NCBI RefSeq assembly: GCF_021155765.1
Contig: NC_060106.1
Location: 18,068,031 to 18,132,030 of the forward strand
DNA: 64,000 bases
DNA from: Diprion similis
Taxonomy: Eukaryota; Arthropoda; Insecta; Hymenoptera; Diprionidae
Direction: 5' to 3'
The notes below the pieces were generated by a model. That model had not been told where the DNA came from, did no database searches, and was given only the letters and a program-made list of their open reading frames with translations. A program made the translations under genes and the position numbers. This document shows, in pieces, positions 13,001 to 26,000 of this stretch (positions are counted from its first letter, which is position 1; each line of letters opens with the position of its first letter).

Positions 13001-15379
13001 TGCACTGCTGGATGATACCTTCAGAGCAACTTTTGAGGCGGAGCTTTGACGAAGGCGCGCTGGATTCATTACATTACGGAATTGCTCTGGATTACTTCAA
13101 GCCTCGTGAAAGCGCCTTGATCCTTCTCGAAGATCAACCTACTTCCTTTCGTATGAATCAGCGATCGGTTCATTCGATCCTTAATTAAGACAAAATTTAT
13201 TTCTCATATTACTGCAAGTAGTAACGGAATATTCTGTACATTCAGAGTGCAGATTACTGAGGTCCAGGTTGAATACCTTGGAATCGCTTTTAAAGCTCTG
13301 GAGTGAGAATGAAGGATTCGCGTAAAATTATGGATGAACTAAGTTTCCACATTTTGAAAATTCGAGGTGATTATGAATTTGACTTTTCACGTTTTTACTC
13401 GGATTTCACGCTCATGCAATATGCATAGTCTGTCACAGAATAATTAGCGCCCGCGTTTTTGGAGACCCTGCAGCCTGTTGTTGGCTCTTTTTTTCAAAGG
13501 AATATCTTTTTCAGCGTTAATGGTTCGCCGACATGAATTGTCGGTGCATGAAGCTGTCCACATAAATCAGAGTACCTCTATGTCGGTTTGTGCGAAACTT
13601 GCGAGTCAGTTGAGAAGCTTATAAGATTACTGAGCGGATCTACTCTGCAAGAACGTTTTCTTGTCAACTTCACGTGCAGTTTTGGGATCAAACCGCTGGC
13701 TTTGATAACGAGAAATGTGTATCGAGAAACCGGATGTTTTGACAGTAAATATGAAAGGATCATGTATTTGTACGATGTGACAAGGATTAGCCGTGTTTTC
13801 ATCTAAACTGAAGAAGAGTAGGATTCTGTCTGAGGGTAATTTTTTCAGAAATTGATTAAAGTGATGAGAACCGTTTATCGTGTCACGTTGTTCCGGATCC
13901 GCATCCGCAAAATAGATGCCAAACTTTGATCCCCTCGCGGTATCAAACTTTACAATTAGAAAAGTTAGCATAAGCTTCTTGGAAGACAAACCGAGAACCA
14001 AACTTCGAACATTCTTCCCCCTCTACCATTTGGCTGGAATTATTGCAGTAAACAACTAAATTTCATTCTTTAAAAATCGTTAGTTCATCCTTTGACCCCG
14101 CTCAGCAAGTAAATATGAGTTTTTCCCGTCTCTTTGCCGAATTTAATAAAAATCCGCGACGCTAAGTATGACGGAGAAAAAAGTGTCTCGACCGAGCTTG
14201 GCATTAATATCCGTCGAATGAGATCAACGTTCGAGAAAAGTGAAGACTTGGGGCATCGGGGGGAAGCTTGAATACTCAAAAACAAGATCTTCGTCTAAGG
14301 ACCACCGACAACGTCACTGCGGGTTTCGTCAACTCCTTTCCTTCCGTATGAAAGATCTGCCAAATTGAGAACCAAAGTGTTTTTCAAAGGCCTCGAAGTG
14401 CGGTTGGGGTGAATGAAACCTGTCGAAGCTGTCTTCACTCGAGCTTAACGACCCTCGCGGATCCGACGAGGATAAAATTCGGGATAGATCCTCGTCGCCG
14501 GCGAAACGGAGGAAGATGCCGGGACTCCAGGAGCACGCCTGAACCAGGAACCCGGAATTGGTGCCCGGGGAACAAAACACCGCAGTCGCTTTGTGTCCTG
14601 GGTCGTGGCATTGTGTCCGGGGTTGAATTCCCCATAATGGATGGTGACGTGGAGTCGCGTGGCCACTCGTCCATATGGTGGCTAACCATGGCGCAAAAAG
14701 TACCATCGCCGATAGATTTCGGCGTCGAGAGCTGCGCCGTTGCTTCGTGATCCATATGCCACTGGGTAATTCGCCCATTCATACAAGTCGCCCCAGGTGT
14801 GTCGGGGCCTCGGGTTATTTGCGCACTATAACCACAATGCCCGGGAGTCAAGCAGCCTCGCCGTTGATGTAATTAATTCACCGGTAAACACGTCGACGTA
14901 ATTAGCCATTCGCTACGCTCCGTAGAAAACCCGTTTCGGCCTCGAATCTACTCTATAACTACTCGAATCGTCTCCGCAATGAACCGAACTGCTCGTGTCT
15001 ACGACAACCTATCCTGCCTAGGTCACTTGTACACGGTACCTACTCTCATCACGATCCTGGAAACCGTGCATCCGGCTTATACAGGGAACAGTTCTACACC
15101 AGAAGAGAATTATGGGTATTCTATGCGCATCGAAGCAAGTTGTAACGAAGGCTTGAAGAAGATTCCTCGATTCGGATCTACACAATCTTCACACATGATC
15201 TTACAGATCTTTTGTCGAATATAACATTCAAATTTCATTCTAGAATGGTGCAGCGTTGAAAGAACCCATCAACACAAACCAATTTCAAATGGTCTCTAAT
15301 TCCGAGACTTTTTATTTATTTTTTATTTTTTTCATAATTACAAAATTAATCAAAAGCTATTTTCATTTTCTATTTTCAG

Positions 15380-16401
15380 TTGCGATGAGCGAAGCCCAGG
15401 CCGTAGCTGGAGGAGTTGCCCAACTGCCGTGTGACGTCGAGCCTCCGATCAGCGGTGACAAACTCTATCTGGTCATCTGGTACAAAGAGGAATCCAACAA
15501 TCCGATTTACAGGTTTGTAAAGATGGAGTTGAAGTCGTCGATGATAGTTGTTATGAGGATGGAATCTGGAAGGGTTCGCAACGCGTTCACGCTCAGGTTC
15601 GTTACAACACACGCTGTCGCGAGGACAATAAGGAACGACGACACTAATCTCGGGCAGATTCAAAGGACTCGTGTAAAGGGGGACGCACGCATGGCGTCAT
15701 TGCGAAGGAAACCAAGCGAGTCCCGTGGCACTCGCAAAAATCGCACGAGCGTGACCGCGTGGAGAGAAATATCCTACGGGGAAAAGGCGAAAGCTCACAC
15801 AATTTCCCGGCTGCATCCCTTTTCACTGTCTTCTTTTCTTCTCTCATCTCGTCTCTTATGGTGGTGCGATCACCAGTTTTTTATTATATAAGTGCCCGAT
15901 AAAGAAGTATCGAAACCGAAATAAGCCGGCCAATTCGCGTCATTTCGGTAATCAAAGAAACGGAGCGAATTTTCGCGATTTTTCTATCATTACACCCTCG
16001 CAAACATCTTTTATGCTTCCCCGAAGAAATTGCGTAACGTAGAATCCTGACCGTTGTTAATTCTCGGATAACGAATGCTCGGGATTTTTTTTTTTTTTTT
16101 TTCATATATTCTGACGAGTGAAAACGCGAACGGAAAGTGACAGAAAAATTCGCATTCTTCAAGATCACAACGTTTTTTCGTCGATTTTTCAGCTTTGACT
16201 GTCGACGTCACGGCAACGCGCAAGACGCCACGCACTGGTCTGATTCCAGTATCGGAAACAGAGCCTTCTTCAAGCAGTCCGACAAGCCCGCTAAACTGAA
16301 CCTTGAATCCGTCACCGAGAAGGATAATGGCCTCTACAGATGCAGGGTTGACTTCAAGCAGTCACCTACCAGAAACAGTAAAGTCAACCTGACCGTCATC
16401 G
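15380..16401 (+). CDS. Sidestep-like exons 1-2: N-terminal V-type Ig domain
   Basis: Two exons (15380-15512, 16193-16401) joined in phase 2. The B-strand cysteine is in LPCDVE, the C-strand tryptophan in VIWYK, and the F-strand cysteine in [13 protein letters not shown] and SPTRN are hallmarks of the family's first Ig domain, the Beat-binding end in flies. Confidence 0.88.
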
Positions 16402-16939
16402 GTAAGTCGCACCCCCAACAAAACCTCGCATCAATTTTCTAGCTGTTTTCGAATTCGAAAGTGCAAAAATTTATATGTCTATTACTCGCCAGAAAAATGG
16501 TTGCGATTTTTTTTTTTTTTTATTTATTCATTTTTTTTTTTTTCTTTGAGTCTTTGAATCATTCGTTTTCATTGCTAGCCGAGAGCAGATCGACATCTGA
16601 TTCCGGTTTTGCATCTTCGGTTGATCCGGGGTCACGTGTCTATAGAAGCCACGAACAAAGCCAGAATTTATTTGAATGCCATGAGTTGGATGCCTCTTCG
16701 ATCACCCCGGCACCCTGGCATCATGGCGCCGCGATCTGCCTTCCGCTATTCGGGGATTCGCCCGAGCCCCCGATAACGTTTCACTTTGGTTTGGAAATCC
16801 GGCGGGTGGTTGGCGTTACCTTTTTACAAGAAAATCGTTCCTCGGTTCGCCTCGTCCGACGTTTGCACCATCAAAGGATTTATTATCACCGCGGTGGAAC
16901 AGCGAAGGGCTGTAAATTCAGATTTTATCCCAATTTTTC

Positions 16940-16988
<49 letters not shown>

Positions 16989-19900
16989 TACCCCATCATC
17001 AATCAATTAATACTGTGAAAAATTATTCCTCGCTCGTTTTGCCGTCGCTGAACGTATTTTTGTTAATATTTGGAAAGAGAACAAATACGAAAACAAAAAC
17101 CACCCCTACGCGTCTAAACTTTGTTCATCACCCGGGTGAAAAAGCCTGTTTTCAAACGACTCGGCAACAGCTCACAATTAGGTTTTGAAGTCATTACGGA
17201 AGAGGAATTGAATTGTTTTTTTTTCTCTTTTTTTCCCGTTTGGTCGTTGGTTTTCATGTTTTTTTTTTCGCTCCTTCTTTTTCGCGTTTTTTATTGCCGT
17301 TTTATTCGCTTTTGTTTAGTTTTTGTTCCCATGTGTTTTATTTATATATGTATGGATTCGCCAGTGTGGGCTGTTTGTATAACGCGCCACAGCCACTTTC
17401 TGAGCAAAACCGTAATATAGCGAAAAACCCCCGTGGCAACAGCAGAATATATTACGGTCCGGAGAGGATTTATACACGGGAGCCAAATTTATCGATGAAT
17501 TTCGGTTACAGTTCCCCCCGAAAGGCTGAGCATACTGGACGAAGACGGGACCGCACACATCCAGAATTACATCCTTGGTCCCTACAGCGAGGGTGCTTCT
17601 GTCAACATTACATGCGTCGCGACGGGGGGTGAGAATTTCTCTATTATACCTTTCTTCTCATTTTCATCATCGCCAAAATTTATCCCTTGTGTCACGTTGG
17701 GCACGAAAACATCGATTTTCTTGTACAAATGTCATATTTCTTCTGAAAATGCGCTGAACCCGGTTATTTAAAGGGGGAGGAGGGGTTGAAATTCCAAATT
17801 CGGAAAGTTCGAAAAGTGCGAAAATGAGAAAATTTAAGAATCTGAAACATCGAAATTTCGAATGATCGAAGATCTTCAGCTCCGTGAAGTTTCACCACTT
17901 TGATAATTTTTTTTTTTTTACGTTTGGAATCCTGGTCATTCCGATCTTCGGTTTTTCTGATTTTTTACACCCACTCGTTGAGTAAACTACGCTGTGTGAG
18001 TATATTTTAATTTGTTGGAAATTATACCATATCGAAACTTTATTTTTCCGAATTTTGATCTATCGCAAATTAACTTTTCGGAACTTTGACTCGTCGATTT
18101 CCGACCATTCGAAACTTCGTAGAGTTTCTTCAAAGTTTGATTTCTTTACTTCAAGTTTCGCCACCAAAAATAATTCCGGAATCATACGCTTCCGGAACTT
18201 TTCAAATTCGGAACTTCAACTCCGGCCCAAAGGGTGGTAATGAACAAGCTGAAATAACATTCCGCCATGTCAGAAGCTTCCTCCTTGGTGCCTCTGCAGC
18301 CAGTGTTTTCTTCATCTGTCAAACTTGTCTTCTCGCCACCGTAATTCCAAGAGGCGGTTAACGAATCGGCACGTGATATTACAGGTCGACCCCAACCCCG
18401 AGTAACTTGGTGGGACGAGAGCGTTCTGCTGGACGAGAGTTTCGAAGCTGTGGGAAATCGGAGTGTCCGGAATGTGCTGCGATTGGAGAAGTTGGAACGG
18501 AAACACCTTTCCACAACGCTCACTTGTCAGGCGTCCAACAATAACATGGTCACACCTATCGTCGGGACTGTAACTTTGAACATGAATCGTAAGCATAGAT
18601 TATATATCAACATCGGGACTTCATCGCGACTTCATTCGACCTTTGCATTCCAGTTAAACCACTGTGGGTGCGACTTAGGGGTGAAAACCAACCGCTCAGT
18701 GCCGGGAGCACTCACGAAATTGCATGCGAAGTCGTCGGCGCTAGACCGACACCCGACGTCATATGGTCGAAGGGAAATATACCGCTGAAGAACACCAGGC
18801 TGACGGTGAGGAATACTCGTATGAGTGTGTGTGTGTGTGTGTTTATTATTATTATTATTATTATTATTTCTTTTTCCCTCCCTCTTATTTTCGTATTTCC
18901 TTTATAGCCTTTAGATCAAAGGTATTTGAGGCAAACCACCAGACGCAGTGCGTAAGTTTGTGTACCGAACAAACCGCCTGACGTCCGATGATTGACTTTT
19001 AATCAAGCTGCGAAGAGCAAAAAAAAAAAAAAACCAGAAAAAAAGTTTATTTTCTGAGAAATGGTAATGGGGGAAAAAAATATGAGAAAAAAATTTAATA
19101 CCGGTGCAAGACAAACGCCAATGTATACTATCTTCTTCTCCTCACAAATTAGGAAAACTGAGTCTCGTGTTTTTGTTTCGTACCCAGCCGTATTTGCCAC
19201 GGGGTTTTTCATCCCCTTTGCAATTACCCCGTTTTCCGTACCTACTACGTTCTCGACGTCCGTGTGACGACCGTCTTGTTTTATATACACTTTTCGTTTC
19301 ACGCCTGGTCGAGCAGGTCAGCCCGGATGGCAACACGACGACGAGCACCCTGACTTTCGTCCCGAGCATAGAGGACGCTGGGAAGTTCTTGTCCTGCAGA
19401 GCGAGCGTCCCCTCAATTCCACACTCGACGATAGAAGATGGCTGGAAACTCGACATATACCGTGAGAGTGAATTTGTTGTTTGTTTGTTTCTTTTTTTTT
19501 TTTTTTTTTTTTCTCTCTCACTTTTCCTCGCTATTACTTGGCGGCCTATGGCGGCCCTTTTTTTCTCTTCTTTTTTTATTTTCTCTCGCCACGATACGGA
19601 GTGACCTTAATCTCGCGAAGCTATGAGGCCTGCTATTTCTCACGCTCTGTTAGACTAGCCTAGTCTAGTGTTATACTGTAGTTATTCATCGCAGATGTTG
19701 TCTACCTTGTTTATTTATTCTATTGTGACGTCATGCTTTGCGCTACTTAAAATTCGCCATCGCTGTAACGCATGTTTTACACATCTTCACAACTTTTCCC
19801 AGATTCACCCGTGGTAACCCTTGAGCTTGGTAGCAACCTGAACGGAAGTCCGATCCGCGAGGGTATCGACGTATACTTCGAGTGTAACATCAAGTCGAAT

Positions 19901-21410
19901 CCATGGGTCTACAAGGTCTCATGGCGACACAACGTGAGTACCTACACGATGCCATGAAAAAAAACTTTTATTTTATCAAATTGAAACCCTAATTATACGC
20001 ACGCAGCAACTAGAGGATGGAATACTTTTTCAAACTATCCAAAACAATTCGTGGGTAACCAGAGATAGCTGGTGACCAAACAACTGCTGTTTCCAATTAT
20101 AAATTTGTTATACCACAGGAGATTTATCGAGGCTCGTAAAATTTCTCTCTTTCAGATTGTGATTGAATTTTTAGAGCGTGTACTACACGTAAGGGTGGAC
20201 GGCGGGAGAAGCGCAGTCGATTAGTCGCTAATCGATTAACAATCCCTGCTGCCAATGCGTGTGGCCACATCCACATCGATCGTGATTTATACCTATAACC
20301 TACCTTCCAAATCTGTGTTCAGGGTAATCCGTTGTACCACAACGCGGCTGCGGGTACAATCGTTAGTAACCAGAGCCTGGTCCTGCAAAGTGTGACGCGG
20401 AGCCGATCTGGGATATACACGTGCGTCGGGAGCAACCGGGAGGGTGACGGGGAGAGCAACGCCCTTAATCTGGACATAAAGTGTGAGTGAAATATCAGCT
20501 TGGATCGTCGATCGGATCTCGGTAACCGGCACAAATTTCCTTCCGTTTTTACAGTCGCTCCGGTGTGCAGACCAGGTCAGACCAAGGTCTATGGAGTCGC
20601 ACGTCAGGAGACCGTCAGGATACGATGCGAGCTCGAGGCTAACCCTACCAACGTCTCCTTCACCTGGAGGTTCAACAGCAGCGCCGAAGCCGTCGACATC
20701 GCGCAGGCCCACGTCACCTCGGATCGGGCCCAATCTGTTGTTTCCTACACCCCGATGACAGAGTCCGATTACGGAAGCCTCGTTTGCTTGGGTGTCAACG
20801 ATCAGGGGGCCCAGCTGGAGCCCTGCGTATACACCATCGTTCCTGCCGGTGAGTGACCACGACTACTACGAAAGCTTTCGATGATCCTTAGTTCGTGCCT
20901 AGTTTCAAGGACCGAAGTCGAATGGTGGTTAGTCGGTTTTTCGTCCTTTAAGTCCTTCACGCTGATCAGATAAACGGCGAATTTTGCATAGCTACCATTT
21001 TTAACTCATTACTCGTTGTCTTCTCACGTTTCTTCTCACCGTGAGATGGTTAACTCGAAACCAACAGCGTTTTTCGTTTAGCCAATCGTTCGGCAAACGG
21101 TCCTGACTTTGACGAGAACGATCAAGACTTGCGGAAATCGGACGTGACTCGACCAGCACTGCGTGGAAGCAGGCAAGGGCGACGATTTCTGTTGATACAT
21201 TCCCTGCGTCCTTAGGGGGTGAAAAAATAACCCGATTGTATACACGCAGGGCGTTTCGTTCAAGGGCGGAAATTCGGGAGTATATTACCTCGAGACCAAC
21301 GGGGTGTGAAGGCTGGTCTGGATGGTCTGATCCATCGCGATTTGCGACCGCCTTTGGCACAACCATTCCAGAGATAAGATTCTCGGTGCCATTCTCTCTC
21401 TATTTCTGTA

Positions 21411-21442
<32 letters not shown>

Positions 21443-22993
21443 CAATCTCTAACGAGCCCTTTGACGTCCTGAAATCCGACGTGAGTAGGTGTCGCTTTCA
21501 GCTGAACATGAATCGGGCGAAGCATGGCCGCATTTACTCAGCAACGCGGATCACATTTCGCGGTCACGTAACTCCCGCCAGACCAATCTTGGATCGTTGA
21601 CTCGAGTCCCCAGCTGACCGGAAGTCCAGGAAACCCTTTACTCGATCGGAACGTCGAGTGACGGGCGCACCTCACCGTGCATTATGGATCGAACGATTAT
21701 TTATTCCCTCTGCAGTACTTGGTCGACCCTCCCCAACACCCTGGCACGTTTAACAGGGTTCCCATGCAGCATCACCAGGGTGGGACTGAATAATCCTTCA
21801 TCCTCGTCCAGCGACGACTGTGTAATGATATTTGCGGGACTATAGAAAGGAAGTAATCTCTATATCTTACAGCTGTTTCAACAGACAGTATTCAGAATGG
21901 CAATAATTGTTTCGAATCTTGATGGTCTGGATAAATATTGGAATGATTTGAATTTTCGAAGGGTCGTAATTAGTGGTTGAGGGAAAATTTTTCGCTGCAA
22001 CCAGTTAGAATCGTTCGCGGAATTCTGACCTTTCGGTAATTTCAACCGTCAGGAATGTCAACCTTCGACGCGTTGGAGTTGATGAGAATTTCAACCGTTT
22101 GGACTGATCAAATTCCACGTGACGATACGTTAGAACTTTCGATCAGATCCCGTTTGACACAGTACAAACGGGCGAATCACTGACCGTTGAAAAACAGTCG
22201 GAACGATTGGTGTTTTGCCGACGGAATATGGTCGTCTGGATTTTTCGCAAATAGTGCAGCTTCGGTATGAATATGGCTGACTCGTTGCACGAGCTTGGTT
22301 TTCGTGTCACGTTCGCGCAGCGACCGCAAAAGCTTGGCAAAGTAGAAGAACTAAAAGAAGAAGAAGAAAAAGTTGAAATGCAATTTTTCAGGCACATTGG
22401 ATGCCGCCCCCGCGTTTCTCGGGGTAGGTTTTCACCCCGTGGTGACCCAAGGTCTGGCATAAATCTGGTTGCAGGTCATCCGGACAATCCGCACAACTGT
22501 TCAGTCCTCAATCAGACCACCGACTCCCTTCACGTCGAATGTACCGAGGGATTTGACGGCGGTCTTCCCCAGGAGTTCACCCTCGAAGTAGACATCGAGA
22601 CCAGCAACGAACTGGCCAAGGCTGGATCCCTCGTCTACAACTCGACGAGCAAGGTGCCGACGTTCTCCGTCACTGGTCTCGACCCCGGAACCACCTACCA
22701 CATCATCGTATTCGCGAGCAACTCGAAGGGACGCAGTGAGCCCGTCCGTTTAAGGACGACGACCCTGAACCTCCCCGAACGTCGAACCGGTAAGTTTGCC
22801 GTCAGGCAGATAAAAAAATCTTGGCCGTCGCTAGCAGCCGCGTTAGCATCTCAGTAACACGAATTTCTACGTCACCTTACATTCTTGAATATGATTATAC
22901 CTGTGTGTATACCTACGCAGGGTGGATTAGTTGAAGGGAACTGCAGGTGAGTATTTTAGAAATTGCAATATGGTTGCAGTTAAACGAAAGAAA

Positions 22994-23025
<32 letters not shown>

Positions 23026-26000
23026 CAATTATAGTATTTTCATCTAAAATTCGACAAGTTTGAAGAAGGAGAAAAGTTTTACCGATCATATGTGACATTG
23101 TCATTCGAATTATCTATAGCTTTTCAAACCGATTGCCCTACTTTTCAATTTTTAAATTAAAAACAAACTTTAAAACTACTCCGACGTTGTATAAAATCAG
23201 TGTAAATTATCTTCTAGAGGTCAAGTTCTAATCGCGATTTTCGAACATTCCAACAAGAACAGAAAAGATAATCTAAAAAAGACAAAGCAATCGTAATAAC
23301 GTACAGTGAGATGTCTGTTAACGTGACTTACAATTAGCTATATCTTGTCAATGGTAAGAAATAAACAATTGTTGTCGTAGCTCGTTGGATTCGTCTCGAT
23401 GTCTGCAATGCAATGTGATGAATAAAAACGTGAGATAGAAAAATGATTTGGATAAAAACAAACATTACTGTTAACACAAAGTTCTCTCAAAAGTAGCTAT
23501 AGGTACAATACATACGGTGAAATGTTTTGTTTTTTCTGCAACTCTTGTAGAATCCGAGACGTTCGCTTATTATTTTCCAAACTATTACACCCTGCAATGC
23601 GTATCTGCATACCACGTGTAGGTATTATTCATTATGCACCTGATACCCATAATGCATAAGTATGCGTTGATATGTTACGTTTCATTTTGAGCACTGTTTG
23701 CTACGCTGCACGGCCTTGCATCGTAGAAGTAAAATGGGCTCGTATACCTAGCTGTATACTCATGTATATTATACATAATATGCATCATATATATATGGGG
23801 CATTCCATGCCAACTCAGTAAACGGTTGACCATAACGTTTTTTAATTTCACCAAGGATTTTTCCTACGGAAACACGACCCCTGAAATGTTTCCAAGAAAT
23901 TTTCAATTTTTTTTTTTTTTAATCACTCACCTTTACCCTATGATTTTTTAAACCCATCTCAAAAACACCGAAATTGATTTTTATAAAACCAGAAATATAG
24001 GGAACTCGTTTTATTCAGTTTTTTAATCATTTCTTCTATTCTTTTAATCTTTTTTTTTTTTCTATTTTTCAAACCGAATGTTTTTTTTTTGGTTTGATAA
24101 AAATCAATTTGGGTGCTTTTGAGATGGGTTTAAAAATTAACAGGGTAAAGACGAGTGATTAAAAAAAAAAATTGAGAGTTTTTTTGAATGCCTTTCAGGA
24201 GCCCAGGAAAAATCCTTGTTGAAATTGAAATAAATGTTATGGTCAACCGTTTACTGAGTTGGCGTGGAATGCTCCATACATAATACACGTGTACATATAA
24301 TACACCGACGTATTAAATTCGCACTCAATTCCAGTAGAGAAAACTGTCCTTTCCTCTCACTCGAGCCTCACTCAAAACGTCCGTAGCTGAATTTATTGCT
24401 CCGGTCACTCGGCGCTCTGATTTGCCGATAGACCCATTCACCCCATTCACCCTGCGATCCGCATTCGTGTCTATCGATCTTTTATCGGTCCAGCCGTAAG
24501 CTCGCCGAATTTAAGCGTCAATTTATGAACCCGCAATGCTATCAATGCCCGTGAAAAGAGCACGGTTACCGTAAAGCTTATACGACTCGAATTTTCGGTT
24601 CGCCAAATTTTTGGCTGACAATTTTTTTCCCCTTTTTTGCACGCTTCACCTTACGTCAAACGTCAAACACCTTACCAATCTTTTCCTCCTAATCAATCTC
24701 TGCGAAAGTGGCTATAGATTTTTTTCTCTTTTCTCTTGTGACTTTGAAAATGTACTTTTTGTCACAGGAAATAAAATTTGACTCCACTGGGCCGGGGTAG
24801 AATTTTTTTTGTGGGCGTAATATTGAAAGTTCCGTCGAACAAGCATTTTAAACGTACATCAATCAGATGCTGCGAACCTTTCGATCTTGTCTCCTTTTTT
24901 CCTGTCCGTTCAATTTTTCAAGAGGATATTCAACCTTCGATAAGAATTTTGTCAATACTTTGAAACAACTGATTCCACTGTAAACGACTGAATATTTGAC
25001 GAACCGTGCCTTGCGCGTATCCGTATCACGAAAAGAGAACAAAAGCTCTCAACATTCACTAAAATATGACAAAATAACAAACCGCATTGACGTTCGATAA
25101 GTGTGATAAATATTGATCGACCTGCAGGTGAAGCTACGGCCGTTTGAGTGAAGTCGCGCGTCCTAGTTTTTTCAGAAAAGAAATTAACCAAAATGAAGGA
25201 AAAACTTTCACGCAATTATCCACGTAGACCGATATAGAAACGAAAAAATTAAAACAAGAAAAAATCTGTTTTGAAAATTCCCACTGTGGTGGATTAATTT
25301 TGTTGGTTTGTTTATTTTTTTTTTTTTTTTTTTTTATCCTCTCACTTTACTAACTTTTCATACACCGTTTCGCAACATTTTCGCGTACCTATAAACTACA
25401 GGACAAAAACTCTGTAGCTCGTTGACCTCTGTGTTCCCCTCGACTGCAGACTCGCGTCGAGCGAGATGAGAGCATAACGCAATATAAGCTGTATCACATT
25501 TCATCCCCAGGGGGTGCGGAATATAAAGATTTTGACTGGGATGGAATACAAACTAAAATACACACACACACACACACACACACATACCGAACCTCATAGA
25601 CCTGCGTATGCAACAATGTGCGAATGCGAATCGATAAACGAATGGGAAACGGGGGTGCAAGTAAGCGAATAAACGTTTCAAACTCGCCGCGAGAAACGGG
25701 GGTCGGGGGTCAGGGCGAGGCTTGCACGATAACTTCTTGGGCTTTTGTCGGTCATCACATTTTATTAAACATCACCGGGGCTTCGGCACAACATGCGATA
25801 TTTGGTCACGTGATCCGTGTACCTACCTACCGTACCTTAGAACCTTATCATACCTATAGGTGGGTTTATTCGTATTACAAACTGCAATTCCGTCCTCGTC
25901 ACGTGTCGCGAAATTTTTGCTTAGATGTGTAGTAAATCGATAGGCCGGGAAAATCGGGAATAGTCTGGGAATTATGGTGGACTGTAAGAAAAAACGAACT

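Larger units (their letters stand above)
1..15379. other. Gene-poor region upstream of the Sidestep-like gene
   Basis: I find no coding exon I can defend here. Open frames are short, overlap on both strands, and coincide with simple repeats or GC-rich patches. The region holds poly-A at 556-579, (TA)n at 3183-3205, 4324-4360 and 9969-10018, a G-rich and C-rich pair at 7412-7610, and GC-rich patches near 6500-6720, 12730-12890 and 14400-14860. The first recognisable exon downstream starts in phase 1 with an AG acceptor at 15379. At least one upstream exon, with the signal peptide, must therefore exist, either unrecognised here or before the window. The stretch is best read as the 5' region or a long first intron of that gene. 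This is inference. Confidence 0.5.

Noticed and set aside
14329-14851. Several overlapping frames on both strands
   Set aside because: GC-rich patch where stops are rare. No frame shows a domain, and three compete over the same bases.
15256-15385. In-frame ATG upstream of the first Sidestep-like exon as a translation start
   Set aside because: The added residues are Phe/Ile-rich intron sequence ending in a clear pyrimidine tract and CAG acceptor. A spliced start is more likely, although a chance signal-like segment cannot be fully excluded.
16461-17018. 185-codon frame with poly-Phe
   Set aside because: Comes from the poly-T tracts in an intron and crosses no recognisable domain.
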